64,000 bases of DNA from Neglectibacter timonensis (GTDB taxonomy: Bacteria > Bacillota > Clostridia > Oscillospirales > Acutalibacteraceae): contig NZ_LT160640.1 of the NCBI RefSeq assembly GCF_900048895.1, positions 1,194,758 to 1,258,757 of the forward strand. The letters run 5' to 3'. Below are positions 52,326 to 61,494 of this stretch, piece after piece (position 1 is the stretch's first letter; every line of letters begins with the position of its first letter). A program made the position numbers and the translations under genes. Below the pieces are notes generated by a model. It saw nothing but the letters and a program-made list of their open reading frames with translations. It was not told the origin of the DNA and did no database searches.

Positions 52326-53450
52326 ATGTTCGGCGATAAAAAATTAGGATTTGGCTGTATGCGCCTGCCCCTGCTGGACGCAGGAGACCCCACAAAAATT
52401 GATCTGGAGCAAACAGAGAAGATGGTGGACCTGTTTCTGCAGCAGGGCTTCACCTATTTTGACACAGGCCATCCCTACCACAACGGATTCAGTGAAAAAG
52501 TGGTGGGAACCGCCCTGGTAAAGCGCCACCCACGGGACAGCTTCACCATTGCGGATAAGCTGCCCATGTTCCGGCAGCCCAGGGAGGATGAACTCCCCGG
52601 GATTTTTCAGGAGCAGCTGGAACGCCTGCAGACAGACTACATAGACTTTTACCTGCTTCATAACCCTCACGGCGAAGCTTACGAGAACGCGGAGAAAGTG
52701 CATGCGTTCGACTTTGTCAGGAAGCTGAAGGAGGAGGGAAAAGTCAAGCACATCGGCTTTTCCATTCACGACAGTGCCGACCACATCGACAGAATTCTGA
52801 CCCTGCATCCGGAGATGGAGTTTGTACAGATTCAGCTCAATTACATCGACTGGGAAAACGAAGGCATCCAGGCCAAAAAATGCTATGAGGTCTGTCAAAA
52901 GCATGGCAAACCCGTAATCGTCATGGAACCCGTCAAAGGCGGCACACTGGTTAACCTTCCCGAGGCGGCGGAAGAACTGCTGAAAAATGCTGACCCCAAC
53001 GCCTCCCTGGCCTCCTGGGCCATCCGCTATGCCGCCAGCCTCGACGGGGTGGAGATGGTGCTTTCAGGTATGTCCAACCTGGAACAAATGGAGGATAATC
53101 TCTCTTACATGAAAGACTTCCGTCCCTTCTCCAAAGCGGAATATGAAACGGTGGGCAAGGTGGTGGGAATTATCAATTCCTCCATCGCCATTCCCTGCAC
53201 CGCCTGTCAGTATTGTGTAAAGGACTGTCCCAAGCAGATTCCCATTCCCACCTATTTTGCCCTGTATAACGCAGAAAAGCAGGATAACAAGCACGCTTGG
53301 AAGTCACAGGGGGATTATTATGCCAGCCTGGCCTCCCGCGGCAGCGCGGCCAGCGATTGCATCAAATGCGGAAAATGCGAATCTCTCTGTCCTCAGCATC
53401 TGCCCATCCGGGAACTTCTTCAGGATGTGGCAAGGGAGTTTGAAGGATAA
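52326..53450 (+). CDS. Aldo/keto reductase with C-terminal 4Fe-4S domain
   Basis: 374 residues. The AKR barrel carries the tetrad D46, Y51, K78 and H112 (FDTGHPY, IADKLP, YLLHNPHG). The C-terminal ~90 residues hold two cysteine clusters, CTACQYCVKDCPKQIPIP and CIKCGKCESLCPQHLPIR, typical of [4Fe-4S] centres. Common in anaerobes as ferredoxin-linked aldehyde or ketone reductases. AAGGAGG precedes the ATG. Confidence 0.95.
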   Translation: MFGDKKLGFGCMRLPLLDAGDPTKIDLEQTEKMVDLFLQQGFTYFDTGHPYHNGFSEKVVGTALVKRHPRDSFTIADKLPMFRQPREDELPGIFQEQLERLQTDYIDFYLLHNPHGEAYENAEKVHAFDFVRKLKEEGKVKHIGFSIHDSADHIDRILTLHPEMEFVQIQLNYIDWENEGIQAKKCYEVCQKHGKPVIVMEPVKGGTLVNLPEAAEELLKNADPNASLASWAIRYAASLDGVEMVLSGMSNLEQMEDNLSYMKDFRPFSKAEYETVGKVVGIINSSIAIPCTACQYCVKDCPKQIPIPTYFALYNAEKQDNKHAWKSQGDYYASLASRGSAASDCIKCGKCESLCPQHLPIRELLQDVAREFEG

Positions 53451-53505
53451 GCCCGGCGGCGTCCCTTTCCCTGTTCCAACCGGCAAACTGAACACCCGTA
53501 AAAGC

Positions 53506-53549
53506 GCAATGTCCGAAACCGGCTGGCGAAAACCGGTTTCGGACATTGC
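53506..53549. terminator. Hairpin terminator between convergent genes
   Basis: Perfect 17-base stem GCAATGTCCGAAACCGG with its complement and a ten-base loop, between the AKR and ferredoxin genes. The T-run is short on both sides. Confidence 0.75.
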
Positions 53550-53610
53550 CTTTGATCCAGAAAAAAGTAAAAGAACCATGCGCTATGCCGCAGAAGAAAG
53601 AGCGCTGAAT

Positions 53611-53796
53611 TCATTCTTCCATCCGAATCACTTCCACTGGGCAGCTTGCCGCCGCCTCCCTCACGCTGTCTTCCGCCGCTTCCGGCGTCCCGTAAACCTC
53701 GGCGCGTCCGTCCTCGGCAATCCGAAAAACCTCCGGGCAAATTTCAGGGCAAAGGCCACAGCTGATGCAGCCCTCCCGGTCAATCCAAACCTTCAC
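53611..53796 (-). CDS. Small [4Fe-4S] ferredoxin
   Basis: 61-residue ferredoxin. C10, C13, C16 and C20 (CISCGLCPEIC) and C52 before Pro are the single-cluster ligand pattern. It starts at a GTG after AGGAGG. It is an electron carrier, perhaps for the ferredoxin-type reductase encoded head to head, but it is a separate unit. Confidence 0.93.
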   Translation of the reverse strand: MKVWIDREGCISCGLCPEICPEVFRIAEDGRAEVYGTPEAAEDSVREAAASCPVEVIRMEE

Positions 53797-54000
53797 TTTT
53801 CACACACCTCCTCCGGATACCTTATTCTTGCCGCCACGGACATCTTCTATTCCTGAACAGCCAAGAACAGAAGGGGAAGAGACCTGGTTTTCCCAGAAAC
53901 CGGCAGGGCCTACCCTTTGCCGCACTGCCTGGGAACAGGGAATACCCACACGATCCAATTGCATTATTCTAAAACACCCTTGGGAAAGGAAGTAGTTAAA

Positions 54001-54519
54001 ATGAGTCAAAAAGAAAGCCTTCAGGCATTGACCAGAGAAGAACTGATTGAATTGATCGGGCTCTATTCCAAGAACTGGCTGGCTATGGACGGCGTATGGT
54101 TCCAGTCGGTGGAGCGAAAATCCGGCATGGAAGAAGCCATGTATCACGACGCTGAGGCATGGAAATCATTTACCGTGATCGAGGCGCGCAGAATCAAGCA
54201 GTTCCTACAGCTCCCTGAAAAGGCTGGTCTGGAGGGACTCGCAAGGGCGCTGTCTTTCCGGTTTTATGCAAACCTCAACCGGGATGAAATCCACATCCAG
54301 GGCAACACTCTGCTCTACAGAACCCTGGACTGCAGGGTGCAGGCGGCGAGAAGCAGGAAGCAGATGGAGCTTCATCCCTGCAAATCCGTTGGAATCATCG
54401 AATATTCGGGATTTGCCCGCACCATCGATGAGCGGATCACCTGTGAATGCGTCAGCTGTTACCCGGACGTCACCGACAGCACCTGCAGCTGCGCCTGGCT
54501 GTTTACCCTGCAGCCGTAG
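54001..54519 (+). CDS. DUF6125 family protein
   Basis: 172 residues. The start LTREELIELIGLYSKNWLAMD and the C-terminal cysteine-rich end (CECVSCYPDVTDSTCSCAW) match what I know as the DUF6125 family of anaerobes. Cys spacing suggests a metal or Fe-S site or redox disulfides. AAAGGAAG precedes the ATG at 54001; the longer frame upstream is not supported. No reaction is known. Confidence 0.75.
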   Translation: MSQKESLQALTREELIELIGLYSKNWLAMDGVWFQSVERKSGMEEAMYHDAEAWKSFTVIEARRIKQFLQLPEKAGLEGLARALSFRFYANLNRDEIHIQGNTLLYRTLDCRVQAARSRKQMELHPCKSVGIIEYSGFARTIDERITCECVSCYPDVTDSTCSCAWLFTLQP

Positions 54520-54579
54520 AATGTCTGCCGTCCTGTTTATAATCCGGATCAGGCTGCAGTATGGCCAAAGTTTGCCGGT

Positions 54580-55065
54580 CTAACCCTTAAGTTCCTTTTG
54601 TGCCGCTTTCCGGCGCGTCTTGCGGATGGCGTTGCGCTCACAGGCCGCCTCCCATTCCCGCTTTTCCGCCTCTGATTCCACAACAAGCTTCGGCACTTCG
54701 GTGGGCCGTTCTTCTGCGTTCAGGGCAACCATTACCAGATAGGCCACGTTGATCAGCCGTTTGAGGCCGCTGAGTTCTTCCACATACGTCCTGACGCACA
54801 CCTCCATAGAGGTACGGCCCGTATAGGTGATGTACCCGCAAAGCACGATGGTATCGTTGGCATAGGCAGGCCCCTCGAAACGCAGGTTGTCCACGGATGC
54901 GGTGGTGACATTGCATCCGGAATGCCGCCTGGCCACCACGGCAGCCACCACGTCGATCCATTGCATCAGCTGACCGCCGAACAGCCGGTTATACCCGTTT
55001 AAGGTGGACTGGGACAGAATCTGTACCTGCTCTGTATAGGATTCCGACACATGTTTTCCTGCCAT
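54580..55065 (-). CDS. Acyl-CoA thioesterase, hotdog fold
   Basis: 161-residue hotdog thioesterase of the YciA/BFIT group. It contains NRLFGGQLMQWID with the active-site region, VDNLRFEGPA and a basic tail. It hydrolyses acyl-CoAs. The ATG at 55065 follows AGAGGT; an in-frame upstream extension is low-complexity and rejected. Confidence 0.92.
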   Translation of the reverse strand: MAGKHVSESYTEQVQILSQSTLNGYNRLFGGQLMQWIDVVAAVVARRHSGCNVTTASVDNLRFEGPAYANDTIVLCGYITYTGRTSMEVCVRTYVEELSGLKRLINVAYLVMVALNAEERPTEVPKLVVESEAEKREWEAACERNAIRKTRRKAAQKELKG

Positions 55066-55173
55066 TGAAAGGACCTCTTTTCTTTTTGGATTCAGTATAG
55101 CGAAATGGAAGCTTTCTGTCAAACGGCAGGATAGACGCACCGCCGCATCTTTCCTCCGGCGCGCAGAAGAGAA

Positions 55174-55218
55174 GCAGCCGTCCCCTTTGCCAAAAGCGGC
55201 AAAAGGGACGGCTGTTTC
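55174..55218 (-). terminator. Terminator after the sulfatase gene
   Basis: AGCCGTCCC...TTTGCC (55176-55191) pairs with GGCAAA...GGGACGGCT (55198-55213) with one bulge; TGCTTCTC follows on the minus strand. Confidence 0.7.
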
Positions 55219-55270
55219 TCTCATAGCTGTATCACATTTTGTTCTCCCGTGCTGCAGGCCCCGCAAGGAT

Positions 55271-56731
55271 TCAGCACAGGTCCTTCAGCCCCATACGCAC
55301 GAGCTGTTCTTCAGGAGCGTCGTTCTCCTGCAGGTGCCGGGCAATCTCCCGCCGGAACCGTGCTTCCAGCTTCTCCTCCCGGAAGGGGCGCTCCTGCCAG
55401 GGGTCCTGCTTCAAGTCGAACAGCAGGGTCTGTTCCTCCAACGCAGGCCTGTTGTAGAAGGGATCCGCGGGAATTTTCATCAGCGGGCAGCCCTTGGTGA
55501 AGGGGAAGGGCTGGGACAGCGACATATCCCGCAGTTCCTCCGGGCTGAACATGGCCCGCATATGGGTAGGCATCAGGGTATATTCATAAAGCTGTTCCCG
55601 CTTGTCCGGCGGCAGAATATAAGTATAGGTCCCGTCGGTACAGGCTACAGGCCCGCCATGCACGCCGTAGATGCAGGTTTCCCGGACCGGAGCGTCAGAG
55701 GCCACCGCGTCCTTCAGAACCTTCCCCAGCATGCTTTCCGGAACGGGCACGCCGAAGTATTCCAACACCGTAGGAGCCAGGTCGATGGTCTGCACCAGGG
55801 CGCTTCTTCTGCCCGCCGCCCTGGAACGGGGGTCATAAATCAACAGCGGCGTATGGGCCACCTCCTCATAGAGGTTCATGGGGTTGCTCTTTGCCCACCA
55901 GCCGTGCTCTCCCAGGAAAAAGCCGTGGTCTGTGTTGACAATGAGCAGGGTATCCTCCCAGAGGCCATACTCGTCCATCTTATCCAGAATCTTTCCCAGA
56001 TTCCTGTCGCACATGGTGACCAGGGCGGCATACATATTCCGCACATGCTCCACATAGGGCTTTTCCTCCTCCTTCACCGGGTGATAGCCCGGCCAGTCGA
56101 AGAAGGGGCCGTCATAGTCCTGCTCATAGAGCTCCCGATACTCCGGCATGGAGAAGAATGGTTCGTGCGGGTCAAAGGTCTCCACATGGAGAAACCAATT
56201 GTCCGCATCGTGGTTCACATCCAGAAACTCCAGGCCAGCGCCGAAGGTTTTGCTCTGAGGCTGGTCAGCCTCTGTCTTCATATAGCTGCGGTTTACCACA
56301 TCCTGCCGCCAAAGCTGGCCCAGGTGTTCCGGAACCTCTACCTCCCCGGCCACAGGCTTCCAAGGGTCTCCTTCTTGGCCGCGGTGGCATTCCCATGTGC
56401 TGTAACGGGTGTGGTAGGTGCAGCCGCCGTCCTCCCAGTAATGGCCGTGGTCGCTGGTCAGATGGGAATGGATACCGTTCTCCTTGAGCAGCTGGGGCAT
56501 GGAGTCGTCATAGGGCTCCATCGGTCCCCAGGAGCGATGGAGAAAATTGTACCGCCCCGTGTGCAGCTCCCGTCTGGCCGGCATGCAGGGCATGCTGCCC
56601 ACATAACAGGTATCGAACACAGCGCATTTTTCCGCCAGCCGCTCAAAGTTGGGGGTCTGCACCCAATCGCAGCCATAGGGCGACAGAAACCTCCTGTTCA
56701 GTGAATCGTAGGTCACCATGATCGCTTTCAT
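55271..56731 (-). CDS. Cytoplasmic sulfatase (S1 family)
   Basis: 486-residue alkaline-phosphatase-superfamily sulfatase. The formylglycine motif is C49-M-P-A-R53, followed by ELHTGR as usual. Metal ligands include the N-terminal YDSLN and HSHLTSDHGHYWEDG regions and VNTDHGFFLGEHGWW. No signal peptide, so it desulfates sugars after import. It needs an anSME-type maturase, which is not in this window. It is the last gene of the LplB-LplC-binding protein-sulfatase operon, pointing to use of sulfated glycans. Confidence 0.93.
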   Translation of the reverse strand: MKAIMVTYDSLNRRFLSPYGCDWVQTPNFERLAEKCAVFDTCYVGSMPCMPARRELHTGRYNFLHRSWGPMEPYDDSMPQLLKENGIHSHLTSDHGHYWEDGGCTYHTRYSTWECHRGQEGDPWKPVAGEVEVPEHLGQLWRQDVVNRSYMKTEADQPQSKTFGAGLEFLDVNHDADNWFLHVETFDPHEPFFSMPEYRELYEQDYDGPFFDWPGYHPVKEEEKPYVEHVRNMYAALVTMCDRNLGKILDKMDEYGLWEDTLLIVNTDHGFFLGEHGWWAKSNPMNLYEEVAHTPLLIYDPRSRAAGRRSALVQTIDLAPTVLEYFGVPVPESMLGKVLKDAVASDAPVRETCIYGVHGGPVACTDGTYTYILPPDKREQLYEYTLMPTHMRAMFSPEELRDMSLSQPFPFTKGCPLMKIPADPFYNRPALEEQTLLFDLKQDPWQERPFREEKLEARFRREIARHLQENDAPEEQLVRMGLKDLC

Positions 56732-56773
56732 CGGATCACTCTCCTCTGTCTATTCTGAAAATCCCAGCAGGCA

Positions 56774-56796
56774 CCCGGCAGATTTTCCCTGCCGGG
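56774..56796 (-). other. Hairpin between binding-protein and sulfatase genes
   Basis: CCCGGCAG (56774-56781) pairs with CTGCCGGG (56789-56796). No T-run; probably a message-protecting element, like the one at 5288-5318 after the other binding-protein gene. Confidence 0.6.
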
Positions 56797-56812
56797 CCCT
56801 CCCTGATTCCGT

Positions 56813-58501
56813 TTAACCGCCCAGAAGTTCCATCATCCTGTCATAGAACGCCTGCTTGATCTCCACATACCGGGTGATGTCATACTTCTGCACATCCTCC
56901 AGGTGTTTCTGCCACTTGGCATCGTCGATGCCCTTCATGATGGCCTCAGACTGGAAATTGTCCATATAAGTGCGGATTTCGGTGATGAGCACCGCCGCCT
57001 CCTGGGAATTCTCCACTGTATCCTGTCCTACGGGAATCTGGTCCTTGTCGTCAATGGCGTACTCCATCAACGGATCCCGGCGGGCATAGTACTCCACGTC
57101 CCGGTCATTGGTGATGGCAAACTCCGCCTGATCGGCGTCGTCCCAGAGGATGGGCCCGAGAACGCCCATAGAGAGGGTATGGCGAACCTCTGCATAGCTG
57201 CTGAAGCCCTCGGGCAGATCTGCGTTCAGACGCAGGATTTTGCCGTCTTCCGTCTTTTCCCAGGCCTCGCCTTCGGGGCCCCAGTCAAAGAGCAGTTTAT
57301 TCTCAAAGGAACTGTTGAGGTAATCGTACAGCCGTACCATAGCGGCGGGGTATTCGCAGTTTTTCGTTACGATAAACCGGTTGGGGTTGACGTCGCCGGA
57401 AAATTTATTGGGCACGTAGGTCCGTTTGCCCTCTGCATTTTCCAGGGGCAGGAAGTATTCATATTCATCGCCCCGGTCGCCCACCATAATATCGATGTAG
57501 CTGCCGACCCAAAGGGTGCCGACCTTGCCTTCCTTGCCCTTGGCCTGAATGTCCACTTCTTCCTGCACAAAGCTGTTGGGGTCGATCAAGCCTTCCCTGT
57601 AAAGCTTATTCATATATTGCAGGAACTGATAATAGCTGTCCTCAATGGGATAAAAAGTGACTTTTCCATCCTTCACATTGAGATAAGGGGTGTCGATGTT
57701 GTCGGGAGATCCGTTTCCGTAAATCCCAAAGGGGGCGAGCAGCCCGGTGAGGGTTTCCTTTTTTCCAAACGAGAAGGGGATTTCGTCGCTGGGGTCGCCG
57801 TTGCCGTTTGCATCCTGCTCCTTAAAGGCCTTAAGCACCTCATAGAGCTCGTCCAGCGTATTGGGCGCCTGCATGCCCACATTGCCGAGCCAATCCTTAT
57901 TGATGAAATAGACGCCTGTGGCACGGGTGTTGTTCATCTGCACCTGAGGCAGCCCGTAAAGCGCCCCGTCGGGGAATACGCTGGCCGCTTTGATGCTGGG
58001 ATACTCCTGGAAAAATTTTACCACAGTGGGGCTGTAATCCGCAAGGTATTCATCCAGCGCGGTGAAATTTCCCACGAACTGGGAAAAACTGGGAACTCCG
58101 TTCCAGAAGACGTCCGGCATGTCGTTGGCGGCAAGCTGAATGCCCACCTGATCGTTATAGGAATTCTGCGGGATACCCACCCATTCAATCTTGAGGCCGG
58201 TGTCCTCCTCAATCTTCCTGGTGTAATCCTTGTCCTCCCAGTTGCCCACCAAATCGCCGGTGCTGATGGAATGGACGATTTTGAAGGTGTGTTCCTCCTG
58301 CATAACGGGGAATCCGGTCTTGCTGACAGGCCCCTCCTCCCCATTCGACGAGACTCCGGACGAGGTGGCGGAAGAAGCGGCGGAACCGGGTTTTGCCGCG
58401 GCTGAGGACGACGGTTCGCCGCCCTTGCAGCCCGCAAAGCAGGACGCGGCCAATGCGGCAGCCAAGAAAGCTGCCAGTACTCTTTTCCTTTTCAATGTCA
58501 T
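56813..58501 (-). CDS. Sugar ABC transporter substrate-binding lipoprotein, LplA type
   Basis: 562-residue extracellular binding protein, longer than MalE-type proteins as usual for the Lpl group. The signal peptide ends in lipobox CFAGC (C25), followed by a Ser/Ala-rich tether. It contains VGIPQNSYNDQVG and NANGDPSDEIPFS, common in this family. AGGAGG is very close (three bases) to the ATG. It feeds the LplB/LplC permeases; a sulfated oligosaccharide is the likely ligand from context. Confidence 0.94.
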   Translation of the reverse strand: MTLKRKRVLAAFLAAALAASCFAGCKGGEPSSSAAAKPGSAASSATSSGVSSNGEEGPVSKTGFPVMQEEHTFKIVHSISTGDLVGNWEDKDYTRKIEEDTGLKIEWVGIPQNSYNDQVGIQLAANDMPDVFWNGVPSFSQFVGNFTALDEYLADYSPTVVKFFQEYPSIKAASVFPDGALYGLPQVQMNNTRATGVYFINKDWLGNVGMQAPNTLDELYEVLKAFKEQDANGNGDPSDEIPFSFGKKETLTGLLAPFGIYGNGSPDNIDTPYLNVKDGKVTFYPIEDSYYQFLQYMNKLYREGLIDPNSFVQEEVDIQAKGKEGKVGTLWVGSYIDIMVGDRGDEYEYFLPLENAEGKRTYVPNKFSGDVNPNRFIVTKNCEYPAAMVRLYDYLNSSFENKLLFDWGPEGEAWEKTEDGKILRLNADLPEGFSSYAEVRHTLSMGVLGPILWDDADQAEFAITNDRDVEYYARRDPLMEYAIDDKDQIPVGQDTVENSQEAAVLITEIRTYMDNFQSEAIMKGIDDAKWQKHLEDVQKYDITRYVEIKQAFYDRMMELLGG

Positions 58502-58597
58502 CTGCCTCCTAAATTTATTATGTTCTTCCGAGCTGTACGCCGGAAGCGTCTGCTCAGAACAAACTGCGATGGATTTGAAAATGTAGAACCCCTCCGC

Positions 58598-59521
58598 TCA
58601 GCCCTTTACCGAACCGATCATCACCCCCTGCACGAAGTATTTCTGCAGGAAGGGATAAGCCGCTATGGCCGGAGCCGACGAGACGATGATCACCACATAT
58701 TTGATGATCTGCGCAATGCGCTGCCGTTCCGCCATAGCCTCCAGCTCGCTGGCGTCGGTAATATTGGTGAGGGACTGTCCCAAAATCAAGATATCCCGCA
58801 GTACCAGCTGCAGTGGATAGAGCTTTGTATTGGTCGTGTAAATCATGGCGGTAAAATAGGAATTCCAATGGGACACTGCCACATACAGGGCAATCACCGC
58901 CACAATGGCTTTGGAGAGGGGCAGAGCGATCTGCAGGAAAAATCTGGCTGTTCCGCAGCCGTCCAGCTCCGCTGCCTCAAACAGTTCTTCGGGCAGGGTG
59001 TTCTGGAAAAACGTACGGGCAATAATCATGTTGTATACGGAGACTGAGCCCAGAAGGATCAGCACCAGCCGGGTATTGACAAGCCCCAGACCGTTGACCA
59101 CCATATAGGTGGGAATCAGCCCGCCGGAGAAAAACATGGTGAACACCATTAGCTTCATGATGACGTTCCGGCCCCAAAGTTCCTTCCGCGACAGGGCGAA
59201 CGCGGCCATCAGCACCACGGCGGTGCCAAACACCGTTCCAAACACCGTATAGAAGATAGTGTTCGCATAGCCGCTCCAGATACGCGATTCCTTTAAGACA
59301 AATTGATAGGCGTCAAAATTGATTTCCTTGGGCAGGAACACCACCTTGCCCAGCGAGATGGCCTCCGGCGAACTGATCGAGGCAATCACCACGAAATACA
59401 GCGGATACAGGGAAATCACCAGTGCCAGCACTGCAACCACGCGAACCGTGATATTGAACACGGTATCCGCCCTGGTGAGCTTGATTTTCTTCCGAACCCG
59501 TGGGTTTTCTGCTACTACCAC
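58598..59521 (-). CDS. Sugar ABC transporter permease, LplC/YtcP type
   Basis: 307-residue six-helix permease with EAA loop EAAELDGCGTARF. The start is a GTG at 59521, eight bases after AGGAGG; a TTG 48 bases upstream in the same frame has no ribosome-binding site. It follows the LplB gene and precedes the binding protein gene. Confidence 0.92.
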   Translation of the reverse strand: MVVAENPRVRKKIKLTRADTVFNITVRVVAVLALVISLYPLYFVVIASISSPEAISLGKVVFLPKEINFDAYQFVLKESRIWSGYANTIFYTVFGTVFGTAVVLMAAFALSRKELWGRNVIMKLMVFTMFFSGGLIPTYMVVNGLGLVNTRLVLILLGSVSVYNMIIARTFFQNTLPEELFEAAELDGCGTARFFLQIALPLSKAIVAVIALYVAVSHWNSYFTAMIYTTNTKLYPLQLVLRDILILGQSLTNITDASELEAMAERQRIAQIIKYVVIIVSSAPAIAAYPFLQKYFVQGVMIGSVKG

Positions 59522-59623
59522 AACATTTTCCTCCTTTTTTTCGTCCTTCTCCCTGTGGGATGAAGGCAATTCGGCCCTTTGCCCTTCACAAATTATTTAA
59601 ATTTCGAAAATTCAGCTTCTGTA

Positions 59624-60526
59624 TTACCAAAGCGATGTCTCCCCCAAACGGCGGGCAGCCTGGTTTACCGCGATCAGGATGACGAAATTGATTGCATTGT
59701 TGAAGAGTCCGATGGCGGACGCGTAGGAATACTGTTGGCCCTGCAGGCCGATCTTGTAGACATAGGTGCTGATGATCTCTGAAACCGCCAGATTCGGAGA
59801 GGTCTGCATCAGATAAACCTTCTCAAAACCCAAATTCATGACGTTGCCGCAGTTGAGGATCAGCAGGATAATAGCAGTAGGAATGATAACGGGAAAATCC
59901 ACATGCAGGATGCGCTGCATTTTGGTGGCCCCGTCCACAATGGCGGCCTCATGCAGCTCGGGGCTCACGCCGGCCAGCGTAGCGATGTAGATCACCGAGG
60001 CCCATCCGGTAGACTGCCATACGCCGGACCACACATAGAGATGCCGGAAAGCTTCAGGATCCATGGTCAGCTGGGGATTTGTCATGCCCAGCTTCCGGAG
60101 CAGCTGGGTGCCCACACCCGATGTGGGATCGAAAAACACCAGCAGCATCCCCACCAGCACTACGGTGGAAATGAAGTAAGGCGCATAGGTGGCGGTCTGG
60201 GTAATCCTCTTCAATTTCCTGCCCGGCGTATAATGAAGCACCAGCGCCAGCAGGATGGGGATGGGAAAAGATACCACCAGCTGATACAGGCTCAGAATCA
60301 GCGTGTTCGCAAGCAAGGAGCCGAACAGCGGCGAACTGAAAAATTTTTCGAAATGGGCGAACCCCACCCAAGGGCTCCCCAGAATGCCTTCGGAGGCAAT
60401 AAAATTTTTAAAAGCAATCTGCAGGCCGTAGAGCGGCGCATAATTGAACACCGCCACATAGAGCAGCATGGGAAGCAGAAACAGATACAATACAAAATTT
60501 CTTCGGATGCTCAATACTCTCTTCAC
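59624..60526 (-). CDS. Sugar ABC transporter permease, LplB type
   Basis: 300-residue permease, helices from ~9-30 onward, EAA loop HEAAIVDGATKMQ. It starts at a GTG (60526) after AGGGGGG. It is the first gene of the second transporter operon and divergent from the YesN/YesM pair. No ATPase gene is present here either. Confidence 0.93.
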   Translation of the reverse strand: MKRVLSIRRNFVLYLFLLPMLLYVAVFNYAPLYGLQIAFKNFIASEGILGSPWVGFAHFEKFFSSPLFGSLLANTLILSLYQLVVSFPIPILLALVLHYTPGRKLKRITQTATYAPYFISTVVLVGMLLVFFDPTSGVGTQLLRKLGMTNPQLTMDPEAFRHLYVWSGVWQSTGWASVIYIATLAGVSPELHEAAIVDGATKMQRILHVDFPVIIPTAIILLILNCGNVMNLGFEKVYLMQTSPNLAVSEIISTYVYKIGLQGQQYSYASAIGLFNNAINFVILIAVNQAARRLGETSLW

Positions 60527-60650
60527 TAAAATCCCCCCTGATTTTTTCTCTAGGTCCTATTTTATTCATAATCCGGAAACAAATCTATGGATATCTATAG
60601 TTTTTTATGTCAGATCATGTTCCAATTTGTACCAAACCACCTCAAATGAG

Positions 60651-60679
60651 TTGACTTTTTCCGTCCAAACTCCTATATT
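60651..60679 (+). promoter_or_regulatory. Promoter of the second two-component operon
   Basis: TTGACT (60651-60656), 17 bases, TATATT (60674-60679), 60 bases ahead of the regulator ATG. For the divergent permease gene I see no consensus promoter, fitting activation by the regulator. Confidence 0.75.
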
Positions 60680-60738
60680 TTGAAAAGAGGGGCGGCGCGA
60701 GGCGCCGGGAATTTTTCTGAGAAGGGATGATATCCGCC

Positions 60739-61494
60739 ATGTTAAAAGTGATGCTCATTGACGACGAGCCCTGGGTCTTAATTCATCTGGAACGCCTGGT
60801 CGATTGGGAAACGCTGGGCTTCAAACTCTGCGGCTCGTTCCAGAGCTGCGCCACGGCTCTGGAGGAAATGCAGAAGGAACCTCCGGACATCCTGTTTCTC
60901 GACATCAGTATGCCGGAAACCAGCGGCTTGGATTTTCTGCGAAAGCTGCACAGCACCGGCCTGTTTCCCCATACTGTAGTGCTCACCGGGTTTGCGGAAT
61001 TCGAGTATGCCCAGGACGCCCTGCGCCTGGGTGTGGTAGACTATCTGCTCAAACCTCTCAGCGAGGCTAAACTGCGCGCCCTGCTGGAGGAGCTGAAAAA
61101 GAAAGGCCGCCCCACCCACAGCACGGAGGGCAATCACCTACACTACAAGCTCAAGCAGATGCTCGCTTATCTGGACGAACACTTCAGTGAAAAACTCTCC
61201 GTCCAGTCCCTGGCCGACCAGTTCAGCGTGAGCGCCACCTATTGCAGCAAGCTTTTCAGCAAGGAGCTGGGAAAATCCTTCTCTCAATATCTGTTGGACC
61301 TACGCATGACCTGCGCCAAAGAACTGCTGATGGGTACGGATACCGCCCTCAAGGATATTGTGGAACGCTGCGGATACTCCGACTATTTCCATTTTCACAA
61401 GGTCTTCAGCAAATACGCGGGCATAACTCCCGCCAAATACCGGCAGCAGTACCGGGAGGCTGGCAATTCCGCCAGCGGGGAGGCCGCACCATGA
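60739..61494 (+). CDS. Response regulator, YesN/AraC type (short form)
   Basis: 251 residues. The REC domain has D8/D9 and phospho-acceptor D55 in LFLDISMPE and ends near 120. It joins a C-terminal AraC double helix-turn-helix (~150-245; LADQFSVSATYCSKLFSKEL and DIVERCGYSDYFHF). It lacks the long middle region of the first YesN. The second in-frame ATG (60739) has AAGGG at proper spacing; the first abuts it. Its stop overlaps the kinase start by four bases. Confidence 0.93.
   Translation: MLKVMLIDDEPWVLIHLERLVDWETLGFKLCGSFQSCATALEEMQKEPPDILFLDISMPETSGLDFLRKLHSTGLFPHTVVLTGFAEFEYAQDALRLGVVDYLLKPLSEAKLRALLEELKKKGRPTHSTEGNHLHYKLKQMLAYLDEHFSEKLSVQSLADQFSVSATYCSKLFSKELGKSFSQYLLDLRMTCAKELLMGTDTALKDIVERCGYSDYFHFHKVFSKYAGITPAKYRQQYREAGNSASGEAAP

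Noticed and set aside
61242-61490. 83-codon N-terminal extension of the second YesM kinase
   Set aside because: It lies inside the response regulator gene in another frame; the ATG at 61491 forms a normal ATGA overlap and starts at the first membrane helix.
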